Source: Desulfobacteraceae bacterium (GTDB taxonomy: Bacteria; Desulfobacterota; Desulfobacteria; Desulfobacterales; Desulfosalsimonadaceae). From it: 64,000 bases of DNA. The notes beneath the pieces were generated by a model. The model did not search any database, was not told where the DNA came from, and was given only the letters and a program-made list of their open reading frames with translations. This document shows positions 25,341 to 33,229 of the stretch, one piece after another (positions within the stretch are counted from its first letter, which is position 1; every line of letters starts with the position of its first letter). The stretch covers positions 124,001 through 188,000 of the forward strand of contig QZKW01000088.1 of NCBI GenBank assembly GCA_003599885.1, written 5' to 3'. Position numbers and translations under genes: made by a program.

Positions 25341-26501
25341 CTACCGGATAAAATTCAAGGTCCAGCCATTGTCGCTCACCATTCTAAACGAATTGGAATC
25401 GCCGGTGGCCGTTCCGTTGTAGACCGCGCCCGCATCAAAAGTAAGCGTCAGGTTTGATCCGACCAGGGTCCAGGTTCCCGTTCCGCTGGAATCGCTGGGG
25501 GGCTGGTCCGGCGCCTTGTCTCTCAGGCTATAGGAATATGTCCCATTTCCATTAAATGTGATATTCCCGAATGTTGTCCAGTTATAGATAGAGGAGCCAT
25601 TCACGTTCCAGTCCCCTTCAATGGTTTTTTCCGTTAAATCCTGAGGCTCGCCATCGTTGCCGCCGCCACCGCCTCCTCCCCCCCCGCCGCTAACCGCTGC
25701 CGCTGTGCCGCCTGCGACGGCAGCGACCCCAATGCCCACACCCACGATAGCGGCAGTGGACCACCCGAGAGCGCCGGCAGTGATGACACCTGCGGATGTA
25801 GCGCCGGTTGCGGATGCAGCCGATGCCACAGAGGTTGTTGATGCAGCTGATGCGACGGATTCGGATGAAGCGCCAAGGCCAGCGCTCTTGTCATTCGAAT
25901 CTGTTACGGCATGATAGAGGAGGGCCACCACGCCGAACCGGGCGCTGGATTCCACGACGTCAATGGTGACGTTATCGCTGAAACCCATCAATTGGGTGGG
26001 GGCCTTGTCGAGTTCGATGCTGACCCGGATTTCGCCTTCCTTGGGAATGTTCTGCCAGGCAGGTGTTTTTTGATTCGCGTCTTTATAAATGAAGAAATTC
26101 TGGCTGCGGACGACCTGATTGGACTGGTTCACGGCCAGAAACAGGTATTCGATCTGGGTCGTGGCGGTCGAAGGCGCAGGCAGAATCCCCGTGTAGGCGT
26201 CTGATCCGGTGGCAACCATGGGCACAAACACGAGGTCCGCCTCGCCTGCTGCTTTAAAATAACACCTTACCAGTTTGACGCCCTGATCATCCTTGACCTG
26301 CGTTTCCAGTTGAATGCGCTGATCAGCGACAAAATAGTCTGGCGGGGTGTGTTTCATTGTGGTGGTGGCGGCGCTGGCGCTTACTGTGAAAAATGTTGAA
26401 ACCAGCAAGAGAATAATCAACCGGAAATTAAAAAAATTGTCAAACGCTGACTTGTTGACATCACGTCCAGATTTGTTTTTAAGGGGTTTGGGATGCTGCA
26501 T
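25341..26501 (-). CDS. Secreted/anchored paralogue B: beta domain, hydrophobic segment, Gly run, lipocalin-like C-terminus
   Basis: 386 residues. Long N-region before a hydrophobic signal or anchor (LIILLLVSTFFTVSASA). An ordered domain follows (about 45-200) with HTPPDYFVADQRIQLET, YFKAAGEADLVFVPM and KEGEIRVSIELDKAP, nearly the same as in the neighbouring paralogue. Next come an Ala/Ser/Thr-rich stretch, a hydrophobic segment (STAAIVGVGIGVAAVAGG), a run of ten glycines and a C-terminal beta-rich domain (IEGDWNVNG, GTGTWTLVGSNLTLTF) like lipocalin-type or copper-resistance-like small barrels. The second hydrophobic segment may span a membrane. No known family fits the whole protein. It follows its paralogue by 33 bases and precedes a terminator. 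Confidence 0.7.
   Translation of the reverse strand: MQHPKPLKNKSGRDVNKSAFDNFFNFRLIILLLVSTFFTVSASAATTTMKHTPPDYFVADQRIQLETQVKDDQGVKLVRCYFKAAGEADLVFVPMVATGSDAYTGILPAPSTATTQIEYLFLAVNQSNQVVRSQNFFIYKDANQKTPAWQNIPKEGEIRVSIELDKAPTQLMGFSDNVTIDVVESSARFGVVALLYHAVTDSNDKSAGLGASSESVASAASTTSVASAASATGATSAGVITAGALGWSTAAIVGVGIGVAAVAGGTAAAVSGGGGGGGGGGNDGEPQDLTEKTIEGDWNVNGSSIYNWTTFGNITFNGNGTYSYSLRDKAPDQPPSDSSGTGTWTLVGSNLTLTFDAGAVYNGTATGDSNSFRMVSDNGWTLNFIR
25914..26390 (-). repeat. Tandem gene-duplication unit, copy B
   Basis: This stretch matches 27069-27545 at a constant offset of 1155 bases with only scattered base changes, covering the N-terminal domains of the two paralogues. Identity drops sharply on the C-terminal side, where the Ala/Ser linker and C-terminal domain begin. 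Confidence 0.8.
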
Positions 26502-26534
26502 CCTTATTTCCTTTTTTAGGTTTGTTTGTGGCTA

Positions 26535-27653
26535 TTAGCGGTTAAAGTCATATATGCCGTGGTTTGATCCGGAGCTGGTGTCCAGAACAAACTTCTTGGA
26601 ATCTCCGGAGACACTGCCGATCAATGTTGATATTGTTTGAGGAAAAGTAATTGTCAGACGGGTTGCGGACAGCGTCCAGGTTCCTGTGCCGCTTCCGTTG
26701 GACTGGCCATCCGCATCCCTGACGGTAAAATCCTGAGTTCCATCGTCACGAAAGGTAATATTTCCCGATCTTCGAACGCCATCCCTTCGTTCCCCCTCAA
26801 AATTCCAGCGCCCTAAAATGGTTGTCGGCGTTAATGCTTCCGGTTCTCCGCCGCCGCCATCGCCATCACCATCACCACCCCCACCGCCGCCACCACCGGC
26901 TGACAGGGCCACGCCGCCTGCGACGGCAGCAACGCCAACGCCAACGCCAACGATGGTCGCCGTTGACCATCCAGCAGCATCGGCTGTGATGGTACCGGCG
27001 GATGAGGTGCCGGAGGATGAACTGGCCGCCGCCACGGCGCTTTTTGACGATGAATCCGTGGCAGAATGATACAGGAGGGCCACCACGCCGAACCGGGCGC
27101 CGGATTCCACGACATCAATGGCTACGTTATCGCTGAAACCCATCAACTGGGTGGGGGCCTTGTCGAGTTCAATGCTGACCCGGATTTCGCCTTCCTTGGG
27201 AATGTTCTGCCAGGCAGGTGTTTTTTGATTTGCGTCTTTATACATGGCGAAATTCTGGCTGCGGACGACCTGATTGGCCTGGTTTACCGCAAGAAAAAGG
27301 TATTCGATCTGGGTCGTGGCGGCTGACGGCGCGGGCAGGATTCCGGAATAGTCATTGTTTCCGGTGGCAACCATGGGCACAAACACGAAGTCCGCCTCAC
27401 CTGCTGCTTTAAAATAACACCGCACTATCTTAACGCCTTGGATATCCTTGACTTCCGTCTCCAGTTGAATGCGCTGATCAGCGACAAAATATTCCGGCGG
27501 GGTATGTTTCATTGCGGTGGTGGCGGCGCTGGCCGTTGCCGCGAAAAACGCTGAAACCATAAGCAGAATAATCAGCGAGGAATTAATAAAAACACTGGCC
27601 CCTGGTTTGCCCTGATTCGGTTGGATTCGAGACTTTGCCTTAAATTGTTGCAT
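26535..27653 (-). CDS. Secreted/anchored paralogue A
   Basis: 372 residues, same architecture as the gene downstream: charged N-region, hydrophobic signal (LIILLMVSAFFAATASA), conserved N-terminal domain (HTPPEYFVADQRIQLE to about residue 200), Ser/Ala linker, hydrophobic segment (STATIVGVGVGVAAVAGGVALS), Gly/Asp-rich run and a beta-rich C-terminal domain (ILGRWNFEGERRDG, GTGTWTLSATRLTITF). The start has GGAGG upstream and sits behind an AT-rich stretch (27680-27720) that could hold a promoter. Function is unknown. Its position after CsgG-like and GNA1162-like proteins suggests an envelope component, possibly a substrate or surface partner. Confidence 0.7.
   Translation of the reverse strand: MQQFKAKSRIQPNQGKPGASVFINSSLIILLMVSAFFAATASAATTAMKHTPPEYFVADQRIQLETEVKDIQGVKIVRCYFKAAGEADFVFVPMVATGNNDYSGILPAPSAATTQIEYLFLAVNQANQVVRSQNFAMYKDANQKTPAWQNIPKEGEIRVSIELDKAPTQLMGFSDNVAIDVVESGARFGVVALLYHSATDSSSKSAVAAASSSSGTSSAGTITADAAGWSTATIVGVGVGVAAVAGGVALSAGGGGGGGGDGDGDGGGGEPEALTPTTILGRWNFEGERRDGVRRSGNITFRDDGTQDFTVRDADGQSNGSGTGTWTLSATRLTITFPQTISTLIGSVSGDSKKFVLDTSSGSNHGIYDFNR
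27069..27545 (-). repeat. Tandem gene-duplication unit, copy A
   Basis: Partner of 25914-26390 (offset 1155). The near-identity of the DNA, including silent positions, points to recent duplication or ongoing gene conversion limited to the N-terminal domain. Confidence 0.8.
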
Positions 27654-27725
27654 CGTTGCCTCCGTTTGAATGTAAAATGGTTAAATTGATTACAACTATC
27701 TGATTCTATATATAATATTTAATTA

Positions 27726-28424
27726 TTAGTCAGGGTCCTTCCCGCCTTCAACACAGGGAATTTCCACTGCCTGATTGAGCAGGTTGTCTGTTTCAATCGC
27801 GATTTTTCCTGCAGGCAGGGTCTTCAGCATCTCCTGGACCAGCCAGGCGATCCGGTCGGGCTTGGAGGATGACCCATGGGCCGCCAGGTTCAGCAGGGCG
27901 TTGAAGGGATCTGCCTGCCACTGGCGGTGGGCGGTCCGCCATTGTTCACTGTGCCAGAGAACGGTTTTGGTCCGGCAGTCGATGAGTCGAAGGGAGCAGG
28001 AAACCACGATGGCGTCATAAACTCCCTTGTGGATGGAGGCCGACTGGTCCACCTGGCCCATCAATACGGCATCGGTGTTCAGGGTGGCGGCGAGCCGCTC
28101 CATACTGATCCCCTGCAACTGCCCGGACGTCTGAATGCCCATATCCTGCATCACCCGGCGTACTTTGTCAACGGAGACGCGGCGGTAGCCTTTGGTCTGG
28201 AGCTGTTCATATACGCTGTTGTAAAGGTGGATTTCCATGTCCGGTTCGAGAGACAGGTTATCCATGGGAAGCACGGCGATAACGTTCGGGCAGTATTTAT
28301 TGTAATCAGGATGGAGTTCCCAGAGTTCCTCATCCTGCTTTTCAGCCCCAAAAAGCCATCCGGCGGCTGAAAAAAAGAACACAAGCAAACAGGACATTGT
28401 CAATAGGTGTTTTTTGATCTCCAT
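27726..28424 (-). CDS. GNA1162/DUF799-like periplasmic protein
   Basis: 232 residues. The ATG at 28424 follows AAGGAGG. A signal peptide (LLTMSCLLVFFFSAAGWLFG) precedes a domain with IAVLPMDNLS near its start, YNSVYEQLQTKGYRRVSVD and LNTDAVLMGQVDQ, as in the DUF799/GNA1162 fold, which resembles the TolB/CsgG N-terminal fold. Members are usually encoded next to a CsgG-type lipoprotein, as here. There is no lipobox cysteine at the usual place, so it may be soluble in the periplasm. Role: probable accessory of the CsgG-like export channel or assembly. Confidence 0.7.
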   Translation of the reverse strand: MEIKKHLLTMSCLLVFFFSAAGWLFGAEKQDEELWELHPDYNKYCPNVIAVLPMDNLSLEPDMEIHLYNSVYEQLQTKGYRRVSVDKVRRVMQDMGIQTSGQLQGISMERLAATLNTDAVLMGQVDQSASIHKGVYDAIVVSCSLRLIDCRTKTVLWHSEQWRTAHRQWQADPFNALLNLAAHGSSSKPDRIAWLVQEMLKTLPAGKIAIETDNLLNQAVEIPCVEGGKDPD

Positions 28425-28457
28425 CAATCCTCCTTAAACGTTTTTTTCACTTTTTTA

Positions 28458-29219
28458 TCATTTCAACCGGACGCCGCTCGCATCCTGTTTGATCGCCGGC
28501 TCGGAGGTTTTGGGTTGTCTGACCGGCTGATCAGCGGCAGTTCCGCCATAGGTGGAAATCAGCTCAAACAAGGCCTTGCCGATGGCGACGTCAAGAGCAT
28601 CATCCCCGGCGCTGCTGTCCCAGGAACCCACCTGTCCGCTGTCGAAAGTCTGGCGGTTGGTGTGTTCGCCTTTTCCGGTGGCCAGATATTCACCGGTCTG
28701 GGCGTTCTGCAGAATCAGATCCACGCGAACGGTGGTGTCGATGATTTTTCCTTTTGACAGGGCGCTGGTCTGGGCCGTGGTGTTGACGTTGAACCGGGTG
28801 ACTGCGCCGGAAATAAAATATTCACATAACAAAATCCGCTGGGCCTGCTGCATTTTTTCGGGGCTTTTGACGATATCCACCTGGCTCAGGGTGTCCCAGT
28901 CGAACAGGCGTTTCATTTCCTCCCATTCCACGACGCGGAAATAACCGGTGCGCAGCAGATGGGATGACAAAAATTTGCCGGACGTGTCCCAGAGTTTGTC
29001 TGCGGAATAGGTGCTTTTGTTTTCAAATCCCGCAACCGCCACAAGGGTCTTTTTTGCGGGCGGGGGAGGGACTCGGGTCCAGTCGATGGACGCATTCTGA
29101 AGGCCTGTAAATGAAGCCCCATCCGGTGTCGGGCCGTGGCTCCCGGCGCAACCGAAAGCATAAAGTCCGCAAAACAGAAGAAGAATCCCCAGCCGCATGA
29201 TAGAAAGTCTGATTCTCAT
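28458..29219 (-). CDS. CsgG/HfaB-family outer-membrane lipoprotein
   Basis: 253 residues. The leader ends in FGC (Cys24), a plausible though imperfect lipobox. The body follows CsgG: VAVAGFENKSTYS, LLRTGYFRVVEWEEMKRL, ISGAVTRFNVN, VDLILQNAQTGEYLATGKGE. CsgG forms an oligomeric outer-membrane pore that exports curli subunits; HfaB anchors the Caulobacter holdfast. The transmembrane hairpins of true CsgG are not certain here. The neighbours (GNA1162-like protein, caspase-like protein with a related N-terminal domain) suggest a role in the envelope part of the Tad-linked system. Confidence 0.75.
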   Translation of the reverse strand: MRIRLSIMRLGILLLFCGLYAFGCAGSHGPTPDGASFTGLQNASIDWTRVPPPPAKKTLVAVAGFENKSTYSADKLWDTSGKFLSSHLLRTGYFRVVEWEEMKRLFDWDTLSQVDIVKSPEKMQQAQRILLCEYFISGAVTRFNVNTTAQTSALSKGKIIDTTVRVDLILQNAQTGEYLATGKGEHTNRQTFDSGQVGSWDSSAGDDALDVAIGKALFELISTYGGTAADQPVRQPKTSEPAIKQDASGVRLK

Positions 29220-29285
29220 AATAAATTCCGATCCTTTAATGTGTATCCAATAACTAAATGAACTTTATGGACGATACCGTCACGA

Positions 29286-31418
29286 TCAATTCAGATTAAC
29301 CAGAGGCAGATCCGTTCCCTGCATCCGGAAATACGGATGCTGCTGCCCGTTGGTCAGCCGGGGAACCTGGCGGGAAACAAACTGAAAGACTTCGTTTAAG
29401 GACACATTGCCGTCCTTGTCGTAATCCGCCTTTCCCTGCATGGCTTCCACCAGGGTAAAGGTAAATGCGCCATGACCGCCGGATGTTGAATTCAGCTTAA
29501 AATCATCGGATTCCATCGAGACTTCCCCGGCCTTGGAGGCCGAGAGAATATAGAGCCCGCTGGCGGCGTTCATGGCAGCCGCAAGGTCCTCGCTGTCGCC
29601 GCCGCCCCGCATTCCCACTTCCATAGCGCCGGAATGACAGGTGTCCATGGCCACAATGATTTTATTGACATTCTGGGAAAGAATTTTAATGGATTCCTCA
29701 AAGTCCGACATCCTCAGACCCTTGGAAAGAACGGTGTCGAAATCCGCATCAGCCGGCATGAAATAGTAGGACCCGGACTGGCGGTGCTTGATGCCGTGCC
29801 CTGCCACAAAAAGGAAGATAATGTCTTCAGGGGCCGCCATTCCCAGATGCTGGGTAATGGATTCAATAATGGTATCGCGTGAGACCTGATCATTAACGAG
29901 TGTCTTGAAATGCACTTCGGAAAAAGATTTTCCGGCCTGGGCATTAAAGAATTTTTCCAGTTCCAGCGCATCTTTATCCGCGTATTTGAGATTGATGGCG
30001 GTGCTGCTGTATTTGGAAACGCCGATGGCAAGTCCCCAAAATACCGGTTTTACAGCCGGGCCCGCAGAAACGGAAGTCGGATTGGCTGACGATTCGGCCC
30101 ATGCCTTATCTCCACGAGCCATGGACAGGGATTTCCGCGCCACGTTTCCATTCACATCCGCAGCCTCAATGGCGATGTCGGTTGTTGCATCCGATACCGG
30201 CATTTCATGAATAAAATGACCGTTTTCACCAATGGGCACGTTTTCGCTGTTGATCCTGACAAACAGGAGATTGCTTTCATCCTTTACCATTCCTTCAATC
30301 ACGGTTTTTTTTGCTTCCGGTTTGAGCATCACCTGAAACCCCCGGGTGACGCTGGGCTGAAGCAGCACAATTTCAGGAGGCGCCGAGTCCTGGTCCTGAT
30401 TGACGCCGACTTCTTTGGACACCATCTGGCCTTTGGTATTGACCGCCATCACCAGAAACCGGTTTTCGCCGGGGCTGAGCGCCACCGGAAGCATAAACCG
30501 GCCTTCTTTATCGTGGCCCACCTTTTCGCCGTTGATGCGGACTTCTGAAATGCCGGCCGGATCAACGGCCAGGCCTTCAATCGTTAATTCCTTTTTCTTG
30601 GAAACCGGCATAAACCCGCGGGTGGGCGGCGGATTCAGGATTACGATTTCCGGGCCGTCCTTGGGTTTCTGAGGAGCAGCACTTTCCGGGGCGGTTTCCG
30701 GCAGTGGTGCGTTTGTCTGGGTTTGGGTCATATTTGCCGGGGCCTGGGCCTGGGCCACGGTCATGGCAGGTTCCTGAGCCACCGGCTGGGGCTGAGGTTT
30801 CGGCTTTGGGGCTGGTTTGGGTTTCAACGATGTTTTATAGCTTGCCAGTTGTTTGGATTCAGTGGCGGACAATTTCAGCGGAACCTTTTTGGCGATGCGC
30901 CCGGCGATGTCTGTCGACAGCTTCTGGAAGGAAGCCTGAGCAGCTGCTTCCGGAGACCGGCTGGCCCCTGAAACCGTCAGGCTGTCCATGTCAACGGTTT
31001 TCCCGGTGGCTGCGTTGATGATTTTATAGGAAAAAGAGGTTGCGGCCTTGTTCATTTTCATATTCAGGACGTCCTCTTCGCTGATTTTGGTCCTGGCTTT
31101 GGCGCTCAGGATAAAGGCCGCGCCGTGAGTTGCGGCTGCCTTCCGAAGTCCCGGCGCACTGCCGGAGCGAGCGGACTTCAAGTCGCTGCTGGAAAGCCCG
31201 TTGCCTGCCGACAGGTCGTCGGAAGTCAGAACTTCAAAGCTGCCGCTCGTCAGCTCCCGGGCGATCATCATTTCACTGCTTTTGATCATGGCGTCACTTG
31301 AACCGCCCCCTTCTTCAACCACATTGACGAGTATTTTTGTAGGTGTAGCGTGACAAGACAAAACAAAGAAGCCTGTCCATAACGCGGCGATAATTGTTAT
31401 GAATACCATTTTTTTCAT
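29286..31418 (-). CDS. Exported caspase-fold (C14) protein with EF-hand
   Basis: 710 residues. After a signal peptide (FITIIAALWTGFFVLSCHA) comes a CsgG-like/LPP20-like domain (about 25-200), a Lys/Pro/Gln-rich linker, two beta-sandwich repeats each opening with PP(T/E)...RGF (about 255-435), and a C-terminal caspase/peptidase C14 domain. The catalytic dyad is His541 (FVAGHGIK) and Cys594 (AMDTCHSG). A canonical EF-hand loop lies after it (DYDKDGNVSLNE, 665-676), so activity may be calcium-dependent as in metacaspases. The protein is predicted to be periplasmic or surface-exposed, unlike most cytosolic bacterial caspases. AAGGAGA precedes the start. It is 24 bases downstream of the kinase gene. 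Its substrate is unknown; a processing role for the secreted paralogues or pili is a guess. Confidence 0.85.
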   Translation of the reverse strand: MKKMVFITIIAALWTGFFVLSCHATPTKILVNVVEEGGGSSDAMIKSSEMMIARELTSGSFEVLTSDDLSAGNGLSSSDLKSARSGSAPGLRKAAATHGAAFILSAKARTKISEEDVLNMKMNKAATSFSYKIINAATGKTVDMDSLTVSGASRSPEAAAQASFQKLSTDIAGRIAKKVPLKLSATESKQLASYKTSLKPKPAPKPKPQPQPVAQEPAMTVAQAQAPANMTQTQTNAPLPETAPESAAPQKPKDGPEIVILNPPPTRGFMPVSKKKELTIEGLAVDPAGISEVRINGEKVGHDKEGRFMLPVALSPGENRFLVMAVNTKGQMVSKEVGVNQDQDSAPPEIVLLQPSVTRGFQVMLKPEAKKTVIEGMVKDESNLLFVRINSENVPIGENGHFIHEMPVSDATTDIAIEAADVNGNVARKSLSMARGDKAWAESSANPTSVSAGPAVKPVFWGLAIGVSKYSSTAINLKYADKDALELEKFFNAQAGKSFSEVHFKTLVNDQVSRDTIIESITQHLGMAAPEDIIFLFVAGHGIKHRQSGSYYFMPADADFDTVLSKGLRMSDFEESIKILSQNVNKIIVAMDTCHSGAMEVGMRGGGDSEDLAAAMNAASGLYILSASKAGEVSMESDDFKLNSTSGGHGAFTFTLVEAMQGKADYDKDGNVSLNEVFQFVSRQVPRLTNGQQHPYFRMQGTDLPLVNLN

Positions 31419-31442
31419 ATGATGATCTCCTTTGCGGCCCGG

Positions 31443-33215
31443 TCAGTCGGTAATGCGATACGCCAGCCGCTGCTGGGAAAATTCACGGGTTTTGATGGCC
31501 GAGAGGGCGCTAAAAAATTGTGCTGTCCGGGCCGGATCCTTTTCATTCAGGGACAGAAAGGGCTGCTCTGCGGTAAACGGCATATCAAATAATTGAAATG
31601 GTTTATCGGAAATCAGGGCGATCAGGGTTTCTTCGCCTGCGGGTCCGAATACCTGAAGGTCAAAATCCATGTCTTTTTCGGGGATGGAATATTCCCGATT
31701 CGCCTGAATAAACTGTCCGGACATATAGTGATTGGGATATATCTGCACCAGATCTTTCTGGGTGGTGTATGCCAGAATGACGGCATAACAGGGCTGCTGG
31801 GATTTGAAATGAAAACTCATGGTTTCGCCGATACGGTAGGTGTCGTGATCGGTCCACAGGGAAAAACCACCGGCCGTTTTTTCGCTGATGGTTGAAAATG
31901 CTTCCAGAAGCGATGATGACGGGTTCGCTGCCTGAGCCGGCAATGATTGAGACGGCTGTGCCGGGTTTTCAGGCATCGTCTGACCGGTGGTTGCGGCCTG
32001 CGATGACTCGGTCGGCGTTATGCCATCTGAAGATGGGACTGACTCTGCCGGAGAGCTGAGCGGTTCCTGAATGGTTGCAGACGGTTGCCCGGCTGGTTTC
32101 TCATCCGAAGATCCGCCGGAGAACAGAAAAATGGCGGATAGAATGACCAGAAATGCCAGCCCCCCGCCCGCCAGAGCTTTGGTGTGTTTCCGGAAAAAGC
32201 CGGGTGCCGCCGCCACCGGTGGGGACACCATGGTCCTGTCCGGAGCCGGTGCCTCATCAGTTATAGGGTTTATGGCAGCGGCTGGCAGCGGGTCCACAAG
32301 GGTGGCATCATCTATGACATCTATGAGGGTCGCATCGCCAATCAAGGTCGCGTCATCATCGCCGGCGGCGGCAAGGCGTTTTCCGTTTTGGTAATCGTGG
32401 AGGTCTTTCAGTAAAGCGGCGCCGTCGGCATACCGGTTGTCGGGGTTTTTTTCCAGGAGTTTCATGATGATGCCGCCCAGCGCCCTTGGCACTTCGGGCC
32501 TCAGCGTCTCCGGCCGGGGGGGGATTTCATGGGCCTGGGCGTAATATACCGCCGTGGTGTCCCTGCCTTTAAACGGATGGTTTCCGGTCAGCATTTCATA
32601 GAAGACCAGGCCCAGGCTGTAAAGATCGCTGCGGGCATCCACTCCGGTCCCCCGTATCTGTTCGGGGCTCATATACTTGGGGGATCCCAGGACCGTGTTG
32701 GGAGCGGTGATATCAGAGTCACCCATATCTTTTGAAATGCCGAAATCCGCGATAATAATTTTGTCCTGGCTGTCGAACATGATATTTGAGGGTTTGATGT
32801 CTCGGTGCACCACATTGTGGGTGTGGGCGTAATGCAGTGCTTCCGCAATTTCGATCATGATGCGGATGCCGTCGGCAGGTTCGATTGCCCCCTGTTTTTT
32901 GATTCTTTCCTGCAGGTTTTCGCCGTCGATAAAGGGCATGATGATATAATCGAAATCCTGGCTGGAGCCGAAATCATAAATATCTATAATGCCGGAATGG
33001 TCCAGGCTGGCCGACAGCTTGGCTTCGCGATGAAAACGGGAGCGGATGCTCTCATTTTTCACAAGTTCCTGATGAACGATCTTGATGGCAACTTTTTTAT
33101 CCAGGGTTTTATGAACGCCCAGGAAAATTTTTCCCATACCGCCGGACTGAATCAGGCTTTTGATTTCATATTTATCACCCAGCGCCGACTGGATGCGGGT
33201 TTGACTGTCGTCCAT
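31443..33215 (-). CDS. Membrane Ser/Thr protein kinase with DUF4384 tail
   Basis: 590 residues. Hanks-type kinase domain at 15-275 with Gly loop (QSGGMGKIF), Lys45, HRD (137-139) with KPSN, DFG (157-159) and activation segment (NTVLGSPKYMSPEQ). The juxtamembrane stretch has four FHA-ligand-like threonines in repeats: DDATLIG (T290), GDATLID (T296), DDATLVD (T305) and DRTMV (T328). One transmembrane helix (about 349-366) and a Ser/Pro-rich periplasmic linker lead to a DUF4384 domain (FSLWTDHDTYRIGETM, VQIYPNHYMSG, YSIPEK). The kinase is cytoplasmic and the DUF4384 sensor is periplasmic. The threonine motifs suggest autophosphorylation that recruits the FHA proteins encoded just upstream. The PP2C gene at the head of the run is the likely opposing phosphatase. 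Confidence 0.93.
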   Translation of the reverse strand: MDDSQTRIQSALGDKYEIKSLIQSGGMGKIFLGVHKTLDKKVAIKIVHQELVKNESIRSRFHREAKLSASLDHSGIIDIYDFGSSQDFDYIIMPFIDGENLQERIKKQGAIEPADGIRIMIEIAEALHYAHTHNVVHRDIKPSNIMFDSQDKIIIADFGISKDMGDSDITAPNTVLGSPKYMSPEQIRGTGVDARSDLYSLGLVFYEMLTGNHPFKGRDTTAVYYAQAHEIPPRPETLRPEVPRALGGIIMKLLEKNPDNRYADGAALLKDLHDYQNGKRLAAAGDDDATLIGDATLIDVIDDATLVDPLPAAAINPITDEAPAPDRTMVSPPVAAAPGFFRKHTKALAGGGLAFLVILSAIFLFSGGSSDEKPAGQPSATIQEPLSSPAESVPSSDGITPTESSQAATTGQTMPENPAQPSQSLPAQAANPSSSLLEAFSTISEKTAGGFSLWTDHDTYRIGETMSFHFKSQQPCYAVILAYTTQKDLVQIYPNHYMSGQFIQANREYSIPEKDMDFDLQVFGPAGEETLIALISDKPFQLFDMPFTAEQPFLSLNEKDPARTAQFFSALSAIKTREFSQQRLAYRITD

Positions 33216-33229
33216 TATAATAATCGGTC

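Noticed and set aside
25660-25700. GC-rich simple-sequence stretches (glycine runs) as repeats of mobile origin
   Set aside because: They encode the Gly runs of the two paralogues in frame and are short, with no inverted repeats or transposase.
29286-31418. Caspase as part of an anti-phage defence system
   Set aside because: It has a signal peptide and there is no gasdermin, TPR sensor, nuclease or CRISPR partner nearby; the Tad/kinase context fits better.
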